The position numbers and the translations under genes were made by a program. The notes under the pieces are model-generated. The model saw only the letters and a program-made list of their open reading frames with translations. It did no database searches and was not told the origin of the DNA. A stretch of DNA of 64,000 nt from Pseudodesulfovibrio cashew (GTDB taxonomy: Bacteria > Desulfobacterota > Desulfovibrionia > Desulfovibrionales > Desulfovibrionaceae): NCBI RefSeq assembly GCF_009762795.1, contig NZ_CP046400.1:2209501-2273500 (forward strand), given 5' to 3'. Every line of letters starts with the position of its first letter. Position 1 is the stretch's first letter. Positions 62,906-64,000 of the stretch are shown in pieces.

Positions 62906-64000
62906 TTAATTCAATGCGAGCAGAAGGTTTGAGTAGCTGTCGACCGTGACTGTGGCGGAGGGTGGGATAACTATGGTTGAAGTGTATTCCACCACGATGG
63001 CAGGGCCCTGGAAGTGGTTGCCTGGTTGGAGGCGGGCTCGGTCGATGACGGCAGTGGCGTGAGGCTTGCCGTCGAAGATCGTCCGGGTCGTGCCGAGCCG
63101 GGCGCCCTTCGGAAGGTATGGGCCTGCATCGGGGGCGGTTGCGAAGTCCGGCTTGATCTGGCTGCCTCGGCTGCGAAGTCGGACGTTGACCACCTCGACG
63201 CCTTTATCCGGGTTGCGATGGCCATAGCGCTTTTCGTGCAGCGATTGGAAACTCTCCACCGGGTCGGGGCCGAAGGGGACGATTATTTCGAAGGATTGGC
63301 CCGCGTAGCGCATGTCCAGATACCGCTGGTGGCGGACATCGTCGGAGCGTATGCCTTCGGAGGCGAGCTCTTCGAGAGCCTGGGCTTCCAGTTCCGCGAA
63401 AAGGACCTCCAGTTCTTCCTTTGCCAGACTGTCGGCCTGTCGCATGATGGTGCGCGAGTAATCCTTTACCACGTCTGCCATGAGCATGCCCGTGGCAGAG
63501 AGAATGCCGGGATTGACCGGGATGAAGACTCGTTCCATGCGCAGCAGCCGGGCCAGGGCCGCGCAGTGCATGCCGCCTGCCCCGCCGAAGGAGAGCAGGG
63601 TGAATTCACGGGGATCATGGCCTTTTTCCACAGAGATGACTCGAATGGCGCGCTCCATGTTCGTGTTGGCCACGGCCAGCACGCCTTCGGCCAGCTCAGC
63701 AGGGGCCATGCCCAGCTCTTTTGCCAGGGATTCCACCCCCTGGCGCGTGCTGGGTTCGTCCAATTGCATGCCGCCTCCCAGGAAATGCTCCGGCACGATG
63801 CGCCCGAGGTAGAGGTTGGCGTCGGTGACGGTGACCCGCTGCCCCCCCTGCCCATAGCATATCGGGCCGGGAGTCGCGCCTGCGCTCTCAGGCCCGACGG
63901 TCAGAGAGCCGCCTGCATCCAGCCCGGCGATGGACCCTCCTCCCGCGCCTACAGTGTGGATGTCGATCATGGGCACTTTCACCGGGTAGCCGGAAATCGC
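62906..64000 (-). CDS. hydantoinase A/oxoprolinase family protein, N-terminal part outside window
   Basis: The last 364 codons of a gene that continues past the window edge. GGGSIAGLDAGGSLTVGPESAGATPGPICYG and FGGAGGMHCAALA are typical of the HyuA/5-oxoprolinase family, and the C-terminal part (SRGSQIKPDF, GPAIVVEYTSTIVIPPSATV) fits the family end. These ATP-dependent enzymes open hydantoin or pyroglutamate-type rings; a HyuB partner would normally be adjacent, outside the window. Specificity unknown. Confidence 0.85.
   Translation of the reverse strand, partial: AISGYPVKVPMIDIHTVGAGGGSIAGLDAGGSLTVGPESAGATPGPICYGQGGQRVTVTDANLYLGRIVPEHFLGGGMQLDEPSTRQGVESLAKELGMAPAELAEGVLAVANTNMERAIRVISVEKGHDPREFTLLSFGGAGGMHCAALARLLRMERVFIPVNPGILSATGMLMADVVKDYSRTIMRQADSLAKEELEVLFAELEAQALEELASEGIRSDDVRHQRYLDMRYAGQSFEIIVPFGPDPVESFQSLHEKRYGHRNPDKGVEVVNVRLRSRGSQIKPDFATAPDAGPYLPKGARLGTTRTIFDGKPHATAVIDRARLQPGNHFQGPAIVVEYTSTIVIPPSATVTVDSYSNLLLALN

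Overview
The window looks like the chromosome of a marine-type, sulfate-reducing member of the Desulfovibrionaceae (Desulfovibrio or Pseudodesulfovibrio). Supporting signs are a class III tetraheme cytochrome c3, two periplasmic formate dehydrogenases (one selenocysteine type), a TRAP transporter, a complete sodium-pumping NADH:quinone reductase (NQR) operon and high-GC coding DNA. The species call is an inference; no rRNA is present.

Layout. 1-3764: tail of an unknown gene, then a three-gene D-amino-acid operon (dgcN, dgcA and a D-amino-acid transaminase). 4609-8633: formate dehydrogenase operon with Cys at the active site, preceded by a small leader gene. 8883-11833: TRAP transporter (dctPQM). 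12482-17658: fructose PTS operon (fruBKA). 17879-25241: P-type ATPase, then a hybrid histidine kinase and chemoreceptor pair. 25985-28393: RidA and an L-cysteine desulfidase-type enzyme, divergent from an ATC (2-aminothiazoline-4-carboxylate) hydrolase. 28470-35239: a livKHMGF-type ABC transporter behind a sigma-54 promoter and an enhancer-like cluster, convergent with a sigma-54 activator gene. 35801-43495: nqrABCDEF, apbE, nqrM and an unknown helical protein. 43749-44954: MFS transporter. 45409-49901: selenocysteine formate dehydrogenase operon with cytochrome c3 and the same kind of small leader gene. 50286-52843: TetR regulator, ABC1 kinase-like protein and Cys-rich membrane protein. 53230-58883: DmsABC-type molybdoenzyme, its TorD-like chaperone and a PAS-LuxR regulator. 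58956-62417: accessory stretch with a secreted protein, two overlapping DUF2958-like genes and an AT-rich two-gene cassette whose first gene carries a diverged diadenylate cyclase (DAC) domain. 62709-62784: tRNA-Thr(CGU). 62906-64000: C-terminal part of a hydantoinase A/oxoprolinase-family gene.

How the genes work together. The two formate dehydrogenases align at the catalytic residue (Cys192 versus Sec192), which suggests a selenium-dependent choice of isozyme; the Sec version has its own cytochrome c3 as electron acceptor. Each operon starts with a roughly 75-residue protein, and the two share a C-terminal motif that I cannot assign to a known family. The cysteine-related genes could turn ATC into cysteine and then pyruvate, with RidA removing 2-aminoacrylate. 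The sigma-54 activator, its promoter-proximal repeats and matching repeats before the liv-type operon form a likely regulatory circuit.

The most novel-looking item is the AT-rich DAC-domain plus unknown-partner cassette beside tRNA-Thr, which resembles nucleotide-signalling conflict systems. All functional statements are from reading sequence motifs only; no database search or folding was run.
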